The position numbers and the translations under genes are program-made. Below the pieces are notes generated by a model. It ran no database searches, was not told where the DNA came from, and saw only the letters and a program-made list of their open reading frames with translations. A stretch of 64,000 bases of DNA from Candidatus Poribacteria bacterium (GTDB taxonomy: Bacteria; Poribacteria; WGA-4E; JAJDTR01): positions 1-64,000 of the forward strand of contig JAJDTR010000013.1 in NCBI GenBank assembly GCA_022827055.1. Reading direction: 5' to 3'. Positions 1 to 8,697 of the stretch are shown piece by piece. Within the stretch, counting starts at the first letter, position 1. Each line of letters begins with the position of its first letter.

Positions 1-162
1 CGCTCCTGCATCGGGGCAAGATGCCCCTCCCACAAGGGATATCGCTCGCATGTTGGGTACATGGGAGAAATTGCCATCGGTCGTGGAATAAAGGGAGCGC
101 CTTGTATTCGCTGCAAGGAGTCAATGGACTAAACAATTACGGGAAAGGATTACAACGGGAGA

Positions 163-390
163 CCTGCCTATTCGCCGGACGGGACAAAAATCGTATTTGA
201 GTCAACCCGCGACAGCGATTGGAACATCTATTTGATGGATACGGACGGAGGGGGCACGGTCAAACTTACGAAGACTCCTCCCAGCACCGAGAACAGATCT
301 CCCAACTGGTTGTCCAGTGCATTCGCAGTCAACCCAAGCGGAAAATTGCCCCTATCTTGGGGAGTTCTCAAACGCATCGGGAAGCCGTGA
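163..390 (+). pseudogene. Truncated, frameshifted TolB-like propeller remnant
   Basis: The 75 codons before the TGA at 388-390 encode the last one to two blades of a TolB-like propeller (SPDGTKIVF, then NIYLMDTDG) and a tail ending SWGVLKRIGKP. No start codon or signal peptide precedes them: this frame is closed by TAA at 130-132. The bases just upstream read as plausible protein only in another frame, so a frameshift near 160 is likely. The tail matches the gene at 18264-19247 (SWGVLKRTGNP) better than the paralogues in between, and the bases after the stop also match (CCGTGATG). The array is therefore bracketed by two genes of this subtype, the left one dead. Part of the gene may lie outside the window. 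Confidence 0.7.
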
Positions 391-547
391 TGATGTCAAT
401 GGGGCTGGAAGACAGGACGGTCATTGAAAACCTTGCCAGCGTTGAGGGCGTCACTTAATGGTTGGGACCGCGTACAAACGGTACCTGTGCACCGACTCAA
501 AACCGGTTACTTTACAGTTCATTTTACCTACAGCTAAGGAGGTAAAA
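391..547 (+). repeat. Leader shared by several array paralogues
   Basis: This spacer before the first intact paralogue closely matches the spacer at 6440-6582. Shared blocks include GCGTTGAGG, CAAAACCGGTTACTTTAC, GTTCATTTT and CCTACAGCTAAGGAG. Looser versions precede the genes at 9816, 11282, 14440, 15591 and 17000. It ends in a strong Shine-Dalgarno sequence (AAGGAGG, 536-542) five bases before ATG 548. It may be a transcribed leader or only spacer copied along with the gene. No clear promoter hexamers are seen. Confidence 0.55.
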
Positions 548-1516
548 ATGCGATTCGGACGAACACTTGTGTCGATTATCGGATTAACGGTGATGTTGTT
601 AAGTGAGGAACCGTGGTTAAAAAGCGCACCCGCCGAACACCACAAAACTCAAATTATATTTTGGTCTACCAGAGATCGGAATAACCAGATTTATGTGATG
701 GATAGTGACGGCACAAACCGTAGAAGATTAGCAGCAAATCAAGCCGAGAACTTCCGTCCGGCGTGGTCTCTCGACGGGACGAAGATTGCGTTCGTTTCCA
801 ACCGAAATGGTGGGTTCGATCAGATCTACCTAATGGACGACGATGGAAAGAATCCGATTAGACTCACAGGCGCAGTATGGAACGATTATCCGGCGTGGTC
901 TCCCGACGGGAAAAAGATCGCATTCTCCTCTAGTCCAGATGGGAAAAAGATAGTTCATATCGCCGTGATGGATGCTGATGGAAATAATCGTGTGAAGCTT
1001 GAACACCACGCTATGCAGCCGTCATGGTCTCCGGATGGGAAAGAGATTGCGTATGTATCCTTGACAGATGGGGTGGAAGAAATTTACGTGATAGGCGCAA
1101 ACAAACGGGGCCGCAGAAGGTTGACGCACGATTTACGGGTTAAAGGCAGGCCATCATGGTCTCCCGACGGGGGACGGATTGTATACTGGTGCATAGACGA
1201 AGCGTCTCTTTATTTTCAAATCTATGTGATGAGGGCGGATGGTAAAAAACGGGTGAGGCTTACGCACGGTTCACAGAATAATTGGCTGCCCGCATGGTCT
1301 CCTGATGGACGGACGATCGCCTATGTGTCGGCACGTGATAATCGCCTCATAGGAACGATTCACTTGATGACCGCCGATGGACAATATATTAAGCAACTTA
1401 GCGACGCCCACAATGGTGGGGATTATGATCCGCACTTTCGCCCCACAGGACTAGCTGTGTCCCCCGCTTCCAAAACAACCATAATTTGGGGTAGGCTCAA
1501 AATCCTGTTTGAATAA
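548..1516 (+). CDS. Secreted TolB-like beta-propeller protein (array copy 1)
   Basis: This 322-residue protein belongs to the TolB/WD40-like PD40 family. Repeats of about 42 residues carry the pattern (S)PDGxxIAFxS...IYVMxxDGxNxxRLT. Five SPDG-type motifs are visible, the first as SLDG, and with the N-terminal strand they fit a six-bladed propeller. Residues 1-20 are a hydrophobic export signal of the 'MRFGRTLV' type, with a likely cleavage region near SAPAEHH. ATG 548 was preferred to upstream starts because AAGGAGG lies five bases before it. The C-terminus is IWGRLKILFE, and this tail plus the downstream bases recur at the gene ending 12250. Family members bind proteins or glycans or act as periplasmic scaffolds. 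The ligand here is unknown. Confidence 0.88.
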   Translation: MRFGRTLVSIIGLTVMLLSEEPWLKSAPAEHHKTQIIFWSTRDRNNQIYVMDSDGTNRRRLAANQAENFRPAWSLDGTKIAFVSNRNGGFDQIYLMDDDGKNPIRLTGAVWNDYPAWSPDGKKIAFSSSPDGKKIVHIAVMDADGNNRVKLEHHAMQPSWSPDGKEIAYVSLTDGVEEIYVIGANKRGRRRLTHDLRVKGRPSWSPDGGRIVYWCIDEASLYFQIYVMRADGKKRVRLTHGSQNNWLPAWSPDGRTIAYVSARDNRLIGTIHLMTADGQYIKQLSDAHNGGDYDPHFRPTGLAVSPASKTTIIWGRLKILFE

Positions 1517-1560
1517 TAGAAAAAAGACATTATTTGGCGATTGGAGTCCCGTTCTCTGTG

Positions 1561-1596
1561 GGAGTTCTATCGCGCTCGTTAAACACTCGCTTTATC
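1561..1596 (+). repeat. Interspersed TCTATCGC...TTGATC repeat, diverged copy
   Basis: This is a diverged copy of the window's most frequent short repeat (GGAGTTCTATCGCGCTCG, then CACTCGCTTTATC). It follows the tail unit of array copy 1. The same tail unit at 12251-12305 is also followed by a member of the family. Confidence 0.5.
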
Positions 1597-1771
1597 TATC
1601 CAATCCGCTGCGGCGCTAATCAAACTACCTTCCCAACGAACCTAGCCAAAATTCCTGCCTCCGAGTAGGCTATTTCGCATTTTTCCCAGATTTTTTTAAT
1701 CGGACATAACTTCCAATCCACATGGTGTGGTCTAATAAGCAGAGGCACCCTTGCTTTCATTTTTGGATTTA

Positions 1772-4700
1772 ATGAGTGCTATGTATTCAGCCGACGAAAA
1801 ATTAGTGTCCCAAACACTCACAGGTGATCGCGAAGCCTTCGGTGTGCTTGTGCACAAATATCAGGATATGGTCTATACCTACGCCTTTCAGAAGGTCAGG
1901 AATGAGGCCGATGCACAGGATATCACGCAGGAGGTCTTCATACGGGCATATCGCCGCCTTTTTAAGCTCCGGCACCCGCATCTCTTCCGGACCTGGCTGT
2001 ATACAATCATGTCCAACGAGTGCAAACGTTGGATGGAGCGCGTCGTGAAAAAGCGCAAGCGCGAAATTATCCTAGAGGAGGCTGCCGAGGACGCGCTAAA
2101 AATTGAACCTCCTCACGCCGCGCCCGTAGAAGGCTGGCAGGTGGATCTTGAACAGGCAATGTCCGCACTGCCCGATGAAAATCGGGTCGCCGTATCGATG
2201 TTCTACATGGGGAACTGTTCGCTGAAGGAGATTTCAGAATTCCTCGGTGTGTCCGTGAACACGGTCAAAGGCAAATTGCATCGGGCACGTCAGCAACTTG
2301 GGAGCGCCATGTCTCAGCACTACGGCAGACTGTTGAAAAGCCACAAATTAAGAGCAGGATTTCTCATGCAGATAATGGAGCAGATCCGATACGTACCGGC
2401 GCCAGCGATAGGATTTGCGTGGAGTAGCGCTACCGTCGGCAAATCTTTATTTGCGCTGATTACGGCATTGTGCATCTTGTTTGGTCTTGCCAGAGTGCGG
2501 AGCGATCTGCCGACATCGTCCTCGACAAACCAGATTGCGTCGTCGCCATCGGTCATGAACCGATCGCCAATTGAGGTCGCGCTTATTGAGTCTGTTCCAT
2601 ATTCCGCGCAATCGTCAGTTTCAGGTATTCCGGCGGCGACAGGAAAGCGTCCGCTAGCTGCCTCCAACCGCGTTTCAATAGAGCCGGGCAATCGGTCAAT
2701 AGGTCGAAATGGGACTTCTACCGAAAATGGCAGAGCGCCCCAAAATCGAGGATTCTCCGCCGTCGTGACGGAGGCGGCGGCCGAGAGACTAACCTTTTCC
2801 GGTCGAGTTGTAGACAGCGGCGGTGAACCGGTCGCGAACGCTGAAGTTCTGTATTCTTTACAATCCAATCCACCCAAGTCCGTCGCTCGCACCGCGGAGG
2901 ATGGGACGTTTGATTTTGAGTTCCCTCGTCCCGAATCCGAAGAGTGGAATCGAGTAGACATCGTTGCGGTGCACCCCCAATACGCCAGCGGCTGGCAAAA
3001 CCTTCGGGCACAAAGTACAGCGAATGTTGAGATTCAACTTGACAAGCCGACAATCATATCTGGAAGGATATTGAACACAGCGGGGGAACCGGTTCAAAAT
3101 GCGGAAGTACAACTCAAGGAATTTTTGAGGGATAACCTAATATATCTCGGTTTAGACGATCATTCAGTTCTGAATCTTATTCCCATTGCCCCCGTCAAGA
3201 GTGATGCGAATGGAATTTTCATTTTCCAGAGACTGCCGCAAGCTAGAACGGCGACTCTTTCTGTTCAAGGGCAAGGATACGCAAGAGAGAGGCAATCCGC
3301 CGTGCCAACGGGTACAAAGGGACTGGAGTTCAAGCTGGAACGTGAGGCACAGATTGAGGGGCGCCTAAGCTATGTAGATTCCGGTGCGCCGGTCGAAAGC
3401 GCGACAATCTCGGTTGAGAGCATCCATCCAACTGCGGGGGGTGGACGGGGAAGCGTTGATGTGAATGGGCATTACGTCGTGAGGAATCTTCCCCCCGGTA
3501 CTTACAACGTCTATCTTCAGGAGGGACCGGCAGGGTGGACGGCTGCCGCCAACGCAGTCGTCAAAGTTGCCGAGGGACAGACAGCTTCTAAGGTAGACAT
3601 GACTTTGGTTCGGGCCGGCTATGTTACAGGGCGAGTGACAGACCGCAACACAAACGATCCGATTGCCAATTATAAAATCAGTATGTACGACGCAGCTCGT
3701 CCGGCGCCTCAAAAGAGAAGCCATAGTGTGCAAACGGACGAATCCGGGACTTACCGCTTTAGTGCTGCACCGGGTCCCGGGCTTATCGTTGGTTCCTCAC
3801 CATCGGGATATCAAGATGATGACTATATTGACGAAAATGTTGATGTCGTTGAAGGTGAAACAATCGTCACTGATTTTCAGTTTTCGAAGGGAACACCATC
3901 AATTTTCCGAACACTGACGGAGACTGGAGACCCGGTACGCGGCACGAGAATCACCGATTCGTTCGGTGGGCGCAGGGATTACGGCATATCGAACGAACAC
4001 GGTGAACTTACCGTTCACGGGCTGCGTCTCGGGCAGAGACTTGTTCTTACCGCCGAGCAAAGCGATCTGAGATTGCACGGTTTCGCAGAGGTCGAATTCC
4101 AGCCAGACGCATCGATTGAGATCCGGATGAAACCCTTCAAGTTAGTCAAAGTTTCCGGACGAGTGGTCAACTCCAATGGAGAACCGATTCCATCTGCAAG
4201 AATCCATCGACACCGACGGGATCCTTTGCGACATACAGTAATCGTTTCAGGCGTAGGCGTGACGAACGGCGACGGATGGTTCCGTGAAGTAGGGCTTATT
4301 GTCGGTGTTCAATACGTAATTACTGCGAAGGCGAAAGGGTATTGGAGGGAGGTAACAGAGGAGTTCACTGCGACGGAGGGAATGAGCCAATTTGATGATT
4401 TCGTCCTACGTCCAGCCATCGGTCAGTTTTCCATTGAGGGGCGCATCATTGATACGTCTGGTGAACCGGTTCACGGAGCGCGGTTAGAATCTAGGCAGCA
4501 GGGGCAACACTGGGAAACATTTACCGATGCGAATGGCGATTATCGGCTTGAGAACCTTCCCATGGCAGTTCTCTACTATCTGAACATAACCCATCCGGAC
4601 TACGCACGCCACACGTTAGAGATTTTGAAAACCGATCAGCGTCGCGACATTGTGCTGGACAAAGCGGACGGATACCTTGCCGGGAAAGTCGTTGCCGCCG

Positions 4701-5437
4701 CCGGCGAGCCAGTTGACCATGCGACAGTGATGATTGAACCAAGCAAAAACCCTAAATCCGGTGCCGTCTACAGTCCCGATTACACCAATAGAGAGGGTGA
4801 GTTTGAACTGAAATACATCAAGGGCCCGGAGGTATCAATCTACGTCGGCACCAATCATCAATCTCAAGTCTTTGAAGGTGTCAAAGTAAATCAGCGAGAT
4901 TTGGTTTTTACTTTGGAGCCGATTGACGCGGGGTCCGCCCCGCGCCCAGAATGGGGTGCGGGATGGGAGGATGCGGAGGATGCCGATAGACGTCTCAATG
5001 CCCTGGCGGGGAAGCCCGCACCGGAGTTGGCGGTTGAAAAGTGGTTATCCGGCTCTTCAACCTCCGTTGGCCATCTAAAAGGAAAAACGGTCGCTCTCGA
5101 TTTCTGGGTTCCCGACGACTCCGATAATGTTCAATCAATGCGCTTGTTGAATATATTGCAGGAGATTTATGGGGAAAAGGGACTCGTTTGCGTCACTATC
5201 TGTCCCGCTAAAGCGGATGTCGACACGATCAAACAACAGATAGCGGAACATACACTAATCTACTCAATCGGTCTGGACAACCCAACGGAGGTCGTTGGTG
5301 CGAAAGGCGAAACCTTTAATCGCTACGCTAATGGAGGGAGCAGTTCGATTGTGCTGATTAACGCGGCGGGAGAGATTACGGGTTCCGTGTATCCCGGGAA
5401 TCTTGAAGATCGGATTCAGAGATTGTTTACGGATTGA
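1772..5437 (+). CDS. Membrane-tethered ECF sigma factor fused to beta-domain array and redoxin-like domain
   Basis: This 1221-residue fusion protein starts with an ECF sigma factor: region 2 at about residues 25-75 (QDMVYTYAF, DITQEVFIRAY) and region 4 at about 130-175 (SLKEISEFLGVSVNTVKGKL). A single hydrophobic segment (residues 224-243, SLFALITALCILFGLARV) should span the inner membrane. Eight carboxypeptidase-regulatory-like beta domains follow (residues about 340-1065, GRVVDxxGEPVxxAxV pattern). The C-terminal 145 residues resemble an AhpC/TlpA redoxin (GKPAPEL...LDFW), but the usual WCxxC reads WVPDDSDN, so thiol chemistry is lost. It probably senses something outside the membrane and directs transcription inside. 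No separate anti-sigma gene is adjacent. ATG 1772 was chosen over TTG 1751 and ATG 1781; none has a strong ribosome site. Confidence 0.85.
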   Translation: MSAMYSADEKLVSQTLTGDREAFGVLVHKYQDMVYTYAFQKVRNEADAQDITQEVFIRAYRRLFKLRHPHLFRTWLYTIMSNECKRWMERVVKKRKREIILEEAAEDALKIEPPHAAPVEGWQVDLEQAMSALPDENRVAVSMFYMGNCSLKEISEFLGVSVNTVKGKLHRARQQLGSAMSQHYGRLLKSHKLRAGFLMQIMEQIRYVPAPAIGFAWSSATVGKSLFALITALCILFGLARVRSDLPTSSSTNQIASSPSVMNRSPIEVALIESVPYSAQSSVSGIPAATGKRPLAASNRVSIEPGNRSIGRNGTSTENGRAPQNRGFSAVVTEAAAERLTFSGRVVDSGGEPVANAEVLYSLQSNPPKSVARTAEDGTFDFEFPRPESEEWNRVDIVAVHPQYASGWQNLRAQSTANVEIQLDKPTIISGRILNTAGEPVQNAEVQLKEFLRDNLIYLGLDDHSVLNLIPIAPVKSDANGIFIFQRLPQARTATLSVQGQGYARERQSAVPTGTKGLEFKLEREAQIEGRLSYVDSGAPVESATISVESIHPTAGGGRGSVDVNGHYVVRNLPPGTYNVYLQEGPAGWTAAANAVVKVAEGQTASKVDMTLVRAGYVTGRVTDRNTNDPIANYKISMYDAARPAPQKRSHSVQTDESGTYRFSAAPGPGLIVGSSPSGYQDDDYIDENVDVVEGETIVTDFQFSKGTPSIFRTLTETGDPVRGTRITDSFGGRRDYGISNEHGELTVHGLRLGQRLVLTAEQSDLRLHGFAEVEFQPDASIEIRMKPFKLVKVSGRVVNSNGEPIPSARIHRHRRDPLRHTVIVSGVGVTNGDGWFREVGLIVGVQYVITAKAKGYWREVTEEFTATEGMSQFDDFVLRPAIGQFSIEGRIIDTSGEPVHGARLESRQQGQHWETFTDANGDYRLENLPMAVLYYLNITHPDYARHTLEILKTDQRRDIVLDKADGYLAGKVVAAAGEPVDHATVMIEPSKNPKSGAVYSPDYTNREGEFELKYIKGPEVSIYVGTNHQSQVFEGVKVNQRDLVFTLEPIDAGSAPRPEWGAGWEDAEDADRRLNALAGKPAPELAVEKWLSGSSTSVGHLKGKTVALDFWVPDDSDNVQSMRLLNILQEIYGEKGLVCVTICPAKADVDTIKQQIAEHTLIYSIGLDNPTEVVGAKGETFNRYANGGSSSIVLINAAGEITGSVYPGNLEDRIQRLFTD

Positions 5438-5542
5438 GCGGACGAACAAAGGGCACTCCAAATCATTGAATTTGCTCGACTATTTTACCAACATGCACAA
5501 GCTACCTTTACTTCTCGCTTCACCCGCAGCTAAAGAGGAAGA

Positions 5543-6394
5543 ATGCGATTCAAACTGATAGCTAGGTTTATACTGTTTGCAGGTCTGGGCGTCTGTCTAA
5601 CCATTGGGGAATTGTGGTTAAGAAACACACTCGCATCCAACACAGGTCAAATTGTCTTTACGTCTAGGAGAGACGGAAATCTGGAAATCTATATGATGGA
5701 CAGTGACGGGACAAACCAGAAAAGATTAACAGCAGTACAAGGGGACGATTTATTTCCGGCATGGTCTCCTGACGGGACGAAGATTGCATTCGTTTCCAAC
5801 CGAAACGGTGGCTTTGTTCAAATCCACGTAATGGACGCCGACGGAAAGAACCCGATTAGACTGACAGATGGGCTGTGGGAGACGCATCCAGAATGGTCGC
5901 CCGATGGGCAACAGATTGCGTTCACATCTTGGAGAGATGATTGGAACTATGACATTTACGTGATAGGCGCTAACAGACAGGGGCTTAAAAGGGTGACACA
6001 CGATTTAGCGTATAAAGCCAGACCATCGTTTTCTCCCGACGGGGGACGGATTGCATACATGTCCCTGCACGGAGGTTTTTTTCACATCTATGTGGTGGGG
6101 GCAGATGGTACAAATCGTAAGAGGATTACGCACAATGAAGAGCATCATGGGGACCCCGCATGGTCTCCTGACGGACAGACGATTGCATATGTGGTTTTTA
6201 ACGATGAATTCCCTTTCAAATCAACGATTCACTTGATGACCGCAGATGGACAATATCTGAAGCAACTTAGCGATGACCACAATGCGAGCGATGATCAGCC
6301 CAACTTTAGCCCGGTAGGACTAGCTGTGTCCCCCGCTTCCAAAACAACCACAACTTGGGGCAAGCTGAAGAAAGTCGAGTTTAACCGCCCATAG
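5543..6394 (+). CDS. Secreted TolB-like beta-propeller protein (array copy 2, one blade short)
   Basis: With 283 residues this is the shortest intact paralogue. Only four SPDG motifs are present (TKIAF, QQIAF, GRIAY, QTIAY) where the others have five, so one blade has been lost, probably by in-frame recombination between repeats. The signal peptide is of the 'MRFKL...LLFAGLGVCLT' type, with likely cleavage after NTLA and before SNTG. The start is ATG 5543, preceded by AGAGGAAGA. The C-terminus is TWGKLKKVEFNRP, with two residues between the WG motif and KK as in its relatives. It lies 105 bases after the sigma-factor fusion on the same strand and could share its transcript. Ligand unknown. 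Confidence 0.87.
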   Translation: MRFKLIARFILFAGLGVCLTIGELWLRNTLASNTGQIVFTSRRDGNLEIYMMDSDGTNQKRLTAVQGDDLFPAWSPDGTKIAFVSNRNGGFVQIHVMDADGKNPIRLTDGLWETHPEWSPDGQQIAFTSWRDDWNYDIYVIGANRQGLKRVTHDLAYKARPSFSPDGGRIAYMSLHGGFFHIYVVGADGTNRKRITHNEEHHGDPAWSPDGQTIAYVVFNDEFPFKSTIHLMTADGQYLKQLSDDHNASDDQPNFSPVGLAVSPASKTTTTWGKLKKVEFNRP

Positions 6395-6439
6395 TTTGCG
6401 CGATTGCCTTTTGAACTACGAATCCTGATAATGGGGAGA

Positions 6440-6582
6440 ATGCGACGGGGTGAGGCATTGAAGGCCTCCTTGGCGTTGAGGTCGTCATTAAATGGTTGGA
6501 GGCGCGTCCTAACTGTGGCTGTGCACCCGCTCAAAACCGGTTACTTTACCGTTCATTTTGCCTACAGCTAAGGAGAGGAAAA
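6440..6582 (+). repeat. Second copy of the array leader
   Basis: This spacer repeats the leader at 391-547: GGCGTTGAGGTCGTCATTAAATGG, CTCAAAACCGGTTACTTTAC, CCTACAGCTAAGGAG. Just before it, 6395-6430 is the 3' flank (TTTGCGCGATTGCCTTTTGA) that also follows other paralogues. The duplication unit therefore includes gene tail, 3' flank and leader. Confidence 0.55.
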
Positions 6583-7581
6583 ATGCGATTCGGACGTACA
6601 CTTGTTTGGTTTATCGGGTTGACCGTGATGCTGTTAAGTGGGGAATTGTGGTTAAGAAATGGGCTCGCCTTCAACTCAAATCGAATTGTTTTTACATTCT
6701 ACGCGAAACCTGACCGCACTGACATCTATGTAATGGATGCCGATGGAGAAAACCGAGAAAATCTGACAAACCATCCGGCGTATGACCATAGTCCGGATTG
6801 GTCTCCCGACAGGACGAAGATTGCATTCGTTTCCAACCGAGACGGCGGCAGATCTCAAATTTACGTGATGGGCGCCGATGGAAAGAACCCGATTAGATTG
6901 ACAGATGGACCGCTGACCAAGTTGGCCCCAGACTGGTCTCCCGATGGGGGTAAAATTGCCTTCACCGTGCAACCGGCTGCAATAAGGGAATCTCACATCG
7001 CCGTGATGGATGCGGATGGAAATAATCGGGTGAGGTTTAAAAACCACGCGAGCGATCCATCATGGTCGCCTGATGGGCGTGAAATTGCGTTCTCATCCTT
7101 GAGAGCTGGTGAGTGGTGGTCTGATATCTACGTGATAGGCACCGACGGACAGCGGCTTAGAAGGGTGACGCATGAATTACGGGAATTATGGGGTGGATAC
7201 AGTCCAGCGTTTTCTCCTGACGGGAAACGGATTGCATACGTGGCCATTGACGACTCATACCCTCACATTTTTGTGGTGGAGGCAGATGGCGGAAATCGCA
7301 AAAGGCTAACGCACAAACCAGAGAATCATGATCAACCTGCATGGTCTGTCTCCGGACGGAGGATCGCATATGTTGTCTGGGACAACATGTTGGACAATGA
7401 TGCTCCTTCAGCGATTCACTTGATGACCTCCGATGGACAATATATAAAGCGACTTAGCGCTGTCGATGGTGCGTACGATTCTCAACCCGACATGCGCTCG
7501 GTGGGATTAGCTGTGTCCCCCACCTCCAAAACAACCATAACTTGGGGCAGAGTGAAGAAACGCGCCTCCAACCTCCGATGA
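6583..7581 (+). CDS. Secreted TolB-like beta-propeller protein (array copy 3)
   Basis: This 332-residue paralogue has the 'MRFGRTLV...IGLTVMLLS' signal shared with copies 1 and 9, followed by five SPDG-type motifs. The first is SPDRTKIAF and the last has degenerated to SVSGRRIAY. The C-terminus is TWGRVKKRASNLR. The start ATG 6583 follows AAGGAGAGGAAAA. Its last third (SVSGRR blade, DSQP, WGRVKKRAS) closely matches the copy at 17000-17971, whose head is of the other signal type. This is direct evidence of shuffling between paralogues. No enzymatic residues are recognisable, so a binding or scaffold role outside the cytoplasm is inferred. Confidence 0.87.
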   Translation: MRFGRTLVWFIGLTVMLLSGELWLRNGLAFNSNRIVFTFYAKPDRTDIYVMDADGENRENLTNHPAYDHSPDWSPDRTKIAFVSNRDGGRSQIYVMGADGKNPIRLTDGPLTKLAPDWSPDGGKIAFTVQPAAIRESHIAVMDADGNNRVRFKNHASDPSWSPDGREIAFSSLRAGEWWSDIYVIGTDGQRLRRVTHELRELWGGYSPAFSPDGKRIAYVAIDDSYPHIFVVEADGGNRKRLTHKPENHDQPAWSVSGRRIAYVVWDNMLDNDAPSAIHLMTSDGQYIKRLSAVDGAYDSQPDMRSVGLAVSPTSKTTITWGRVKKRASNLR

Positions 7582-7644
7582 TTTGGCAAAAACCTTGTCA
7601 GCCTGTATTTCTTGATGATGGCGGCTAGGCGAAGAGAGGAAAAA

Positions 7645-8634
7645 ATGCGATTCAAACTGACACCTAGATTTATACTGTTTGCAGGGCTGTGCGTCTGTCT
7701 GACGAGTGGGGAGATCTTGTTGAGAGAAGCATTCGCCGCACACCACAAAATGATTGTATTTGCTACTGTCAGGGATGGGAATCCTGAAATCTATGTGATG
7801 GCTGCCGATGGAAAAAATCAGACGAGACTAACAGACCATCCGGCGTCTGACCTTCATCCATCATGGTCCCCGGACGGTAAAAAGATTGCATTCACGTCCT
7901 ATAGAAATGGCGGCAATAGGCAAATTTTCGTGATGGATAGCGATGGACAAAACCCGATTAGATTAACAAACGAAGTGTGGGACCAGGATCCGGACTGGTC
8001 ACCGGACGGGCAAAAAATTGCATTTACCGGGTATAAAGATGTGGGAGTTCACGGTGAAGCATGGAATAAGGATATCTACGTCATTGACCCGGACGGAAAG
8101 AATCGCAAACGGTTAACCCGCATTGCCGGGAATAACTCCAATCCATCGTGGTCGCCAGACAGTCAAAGGATTGCATTTGTAAACTCTGGATGGGGGTGGG
8201 GTCCCGAAATCTACGTGATGGACAGCAACGGCGAAAATACGACGAGATTAACAGGCGATGACGGTAGTAAACGTGATCCCTCATGGTCGCCAGATGGGAA
8301 AAGCATCGCTTTTTTGCTCAACAGTCAAGTCTCCGTTATGGATAGCGACGGGGAGAATCCGAGGAAGTTAACAGACGGACTGATCGCCTTGCATCCAACT
8401 TGGTCACCGGACAGCGAGATGATTGCATACGAGTCTTGGAGAAGGCCCGATGGCATAAGCGAAATCCACTTGATGACTGCCGATGGCAAGCACATCAAAA
8501 AACTAAGCAGCCCACCCGAACGTGGAGATTGGGATCCTGACTGGTTTAATTCTGCCACGCTTGCTGCCTCGCCGGCAGGCAACCAAATCACAATCTGGGG
8601 CAGACTGAAGAAACTCGCGCCCACCCTCCGATAA
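7645..8634 (+). CDS. Secreted TolB-like beta-propeller protein (array copy 4)
   Basis: This 329-residue copy is among the more diverged members. It has five SPDG/SPDS motifs (SPDSQRIAF, SPDGKSIAF, SPDSEMIAY) and a blade insert around VHGEAWNKDIYVIDPDG. The signal peptide is of the MRFKL type with LFAGLCVCLTSGE and probable cleavage near EAFAAHH. ATG 7645 has GAGAGGA upstream. Only 63 bases separate it from copy 3, and the same short distance separates it from copy 5, so copies 3-5 are probably one transcript. The C-terminus is IWGRLKKLAPTLR. Function is inferred from fold only. Confidence 0.87.
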   Translation: MRFKLTPRFILFAGLCVCLTSGEILLREAFAAHHKMIVFATVRDGNPEIYVMAADGKNQTRLTDHPASDLHPSWSPDGKKIAFTSYRNGGNRQIFVMDSDGQNPIRLTNEVWDQDPDWSPDGQKIAFTGYKDVGVHGEAWNKDIYVIDPDGKNRKRLTRIAGNNSNPSWSPDSQRIAFVNSGWGWGPEIYVMDSNGENTTRLTGDDGSKRDPSWSPDGKSIAFLLNSQVSVMDSDGENPRKLTDGLIALHPTWSPDSEMIAYESWRRPDGISEIHLMTADGKHIKKLSSPPERGDWDPDWFNSATLAASPAGNQITIWGRLKKLAPTLR

Positions 8635-8697
8635 TTTGCGCAAAAATCCTGTGAATTTGGATTATTGATGATCGGGGCTGGGCGACGGGAGGACAAA

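Noticed and set aside
1-162. Left-edge sequence as part of an intact gene
   Set aside because: Stops occur in the relevant frame (130-132), and the readable segments lie in different frames.
2320-2961. 213-residue antisense open frame inside the sigma-factor fusion
   Set aside because: The + strand protein is clearly coding here; the antisense frame is a by-product of base composition.
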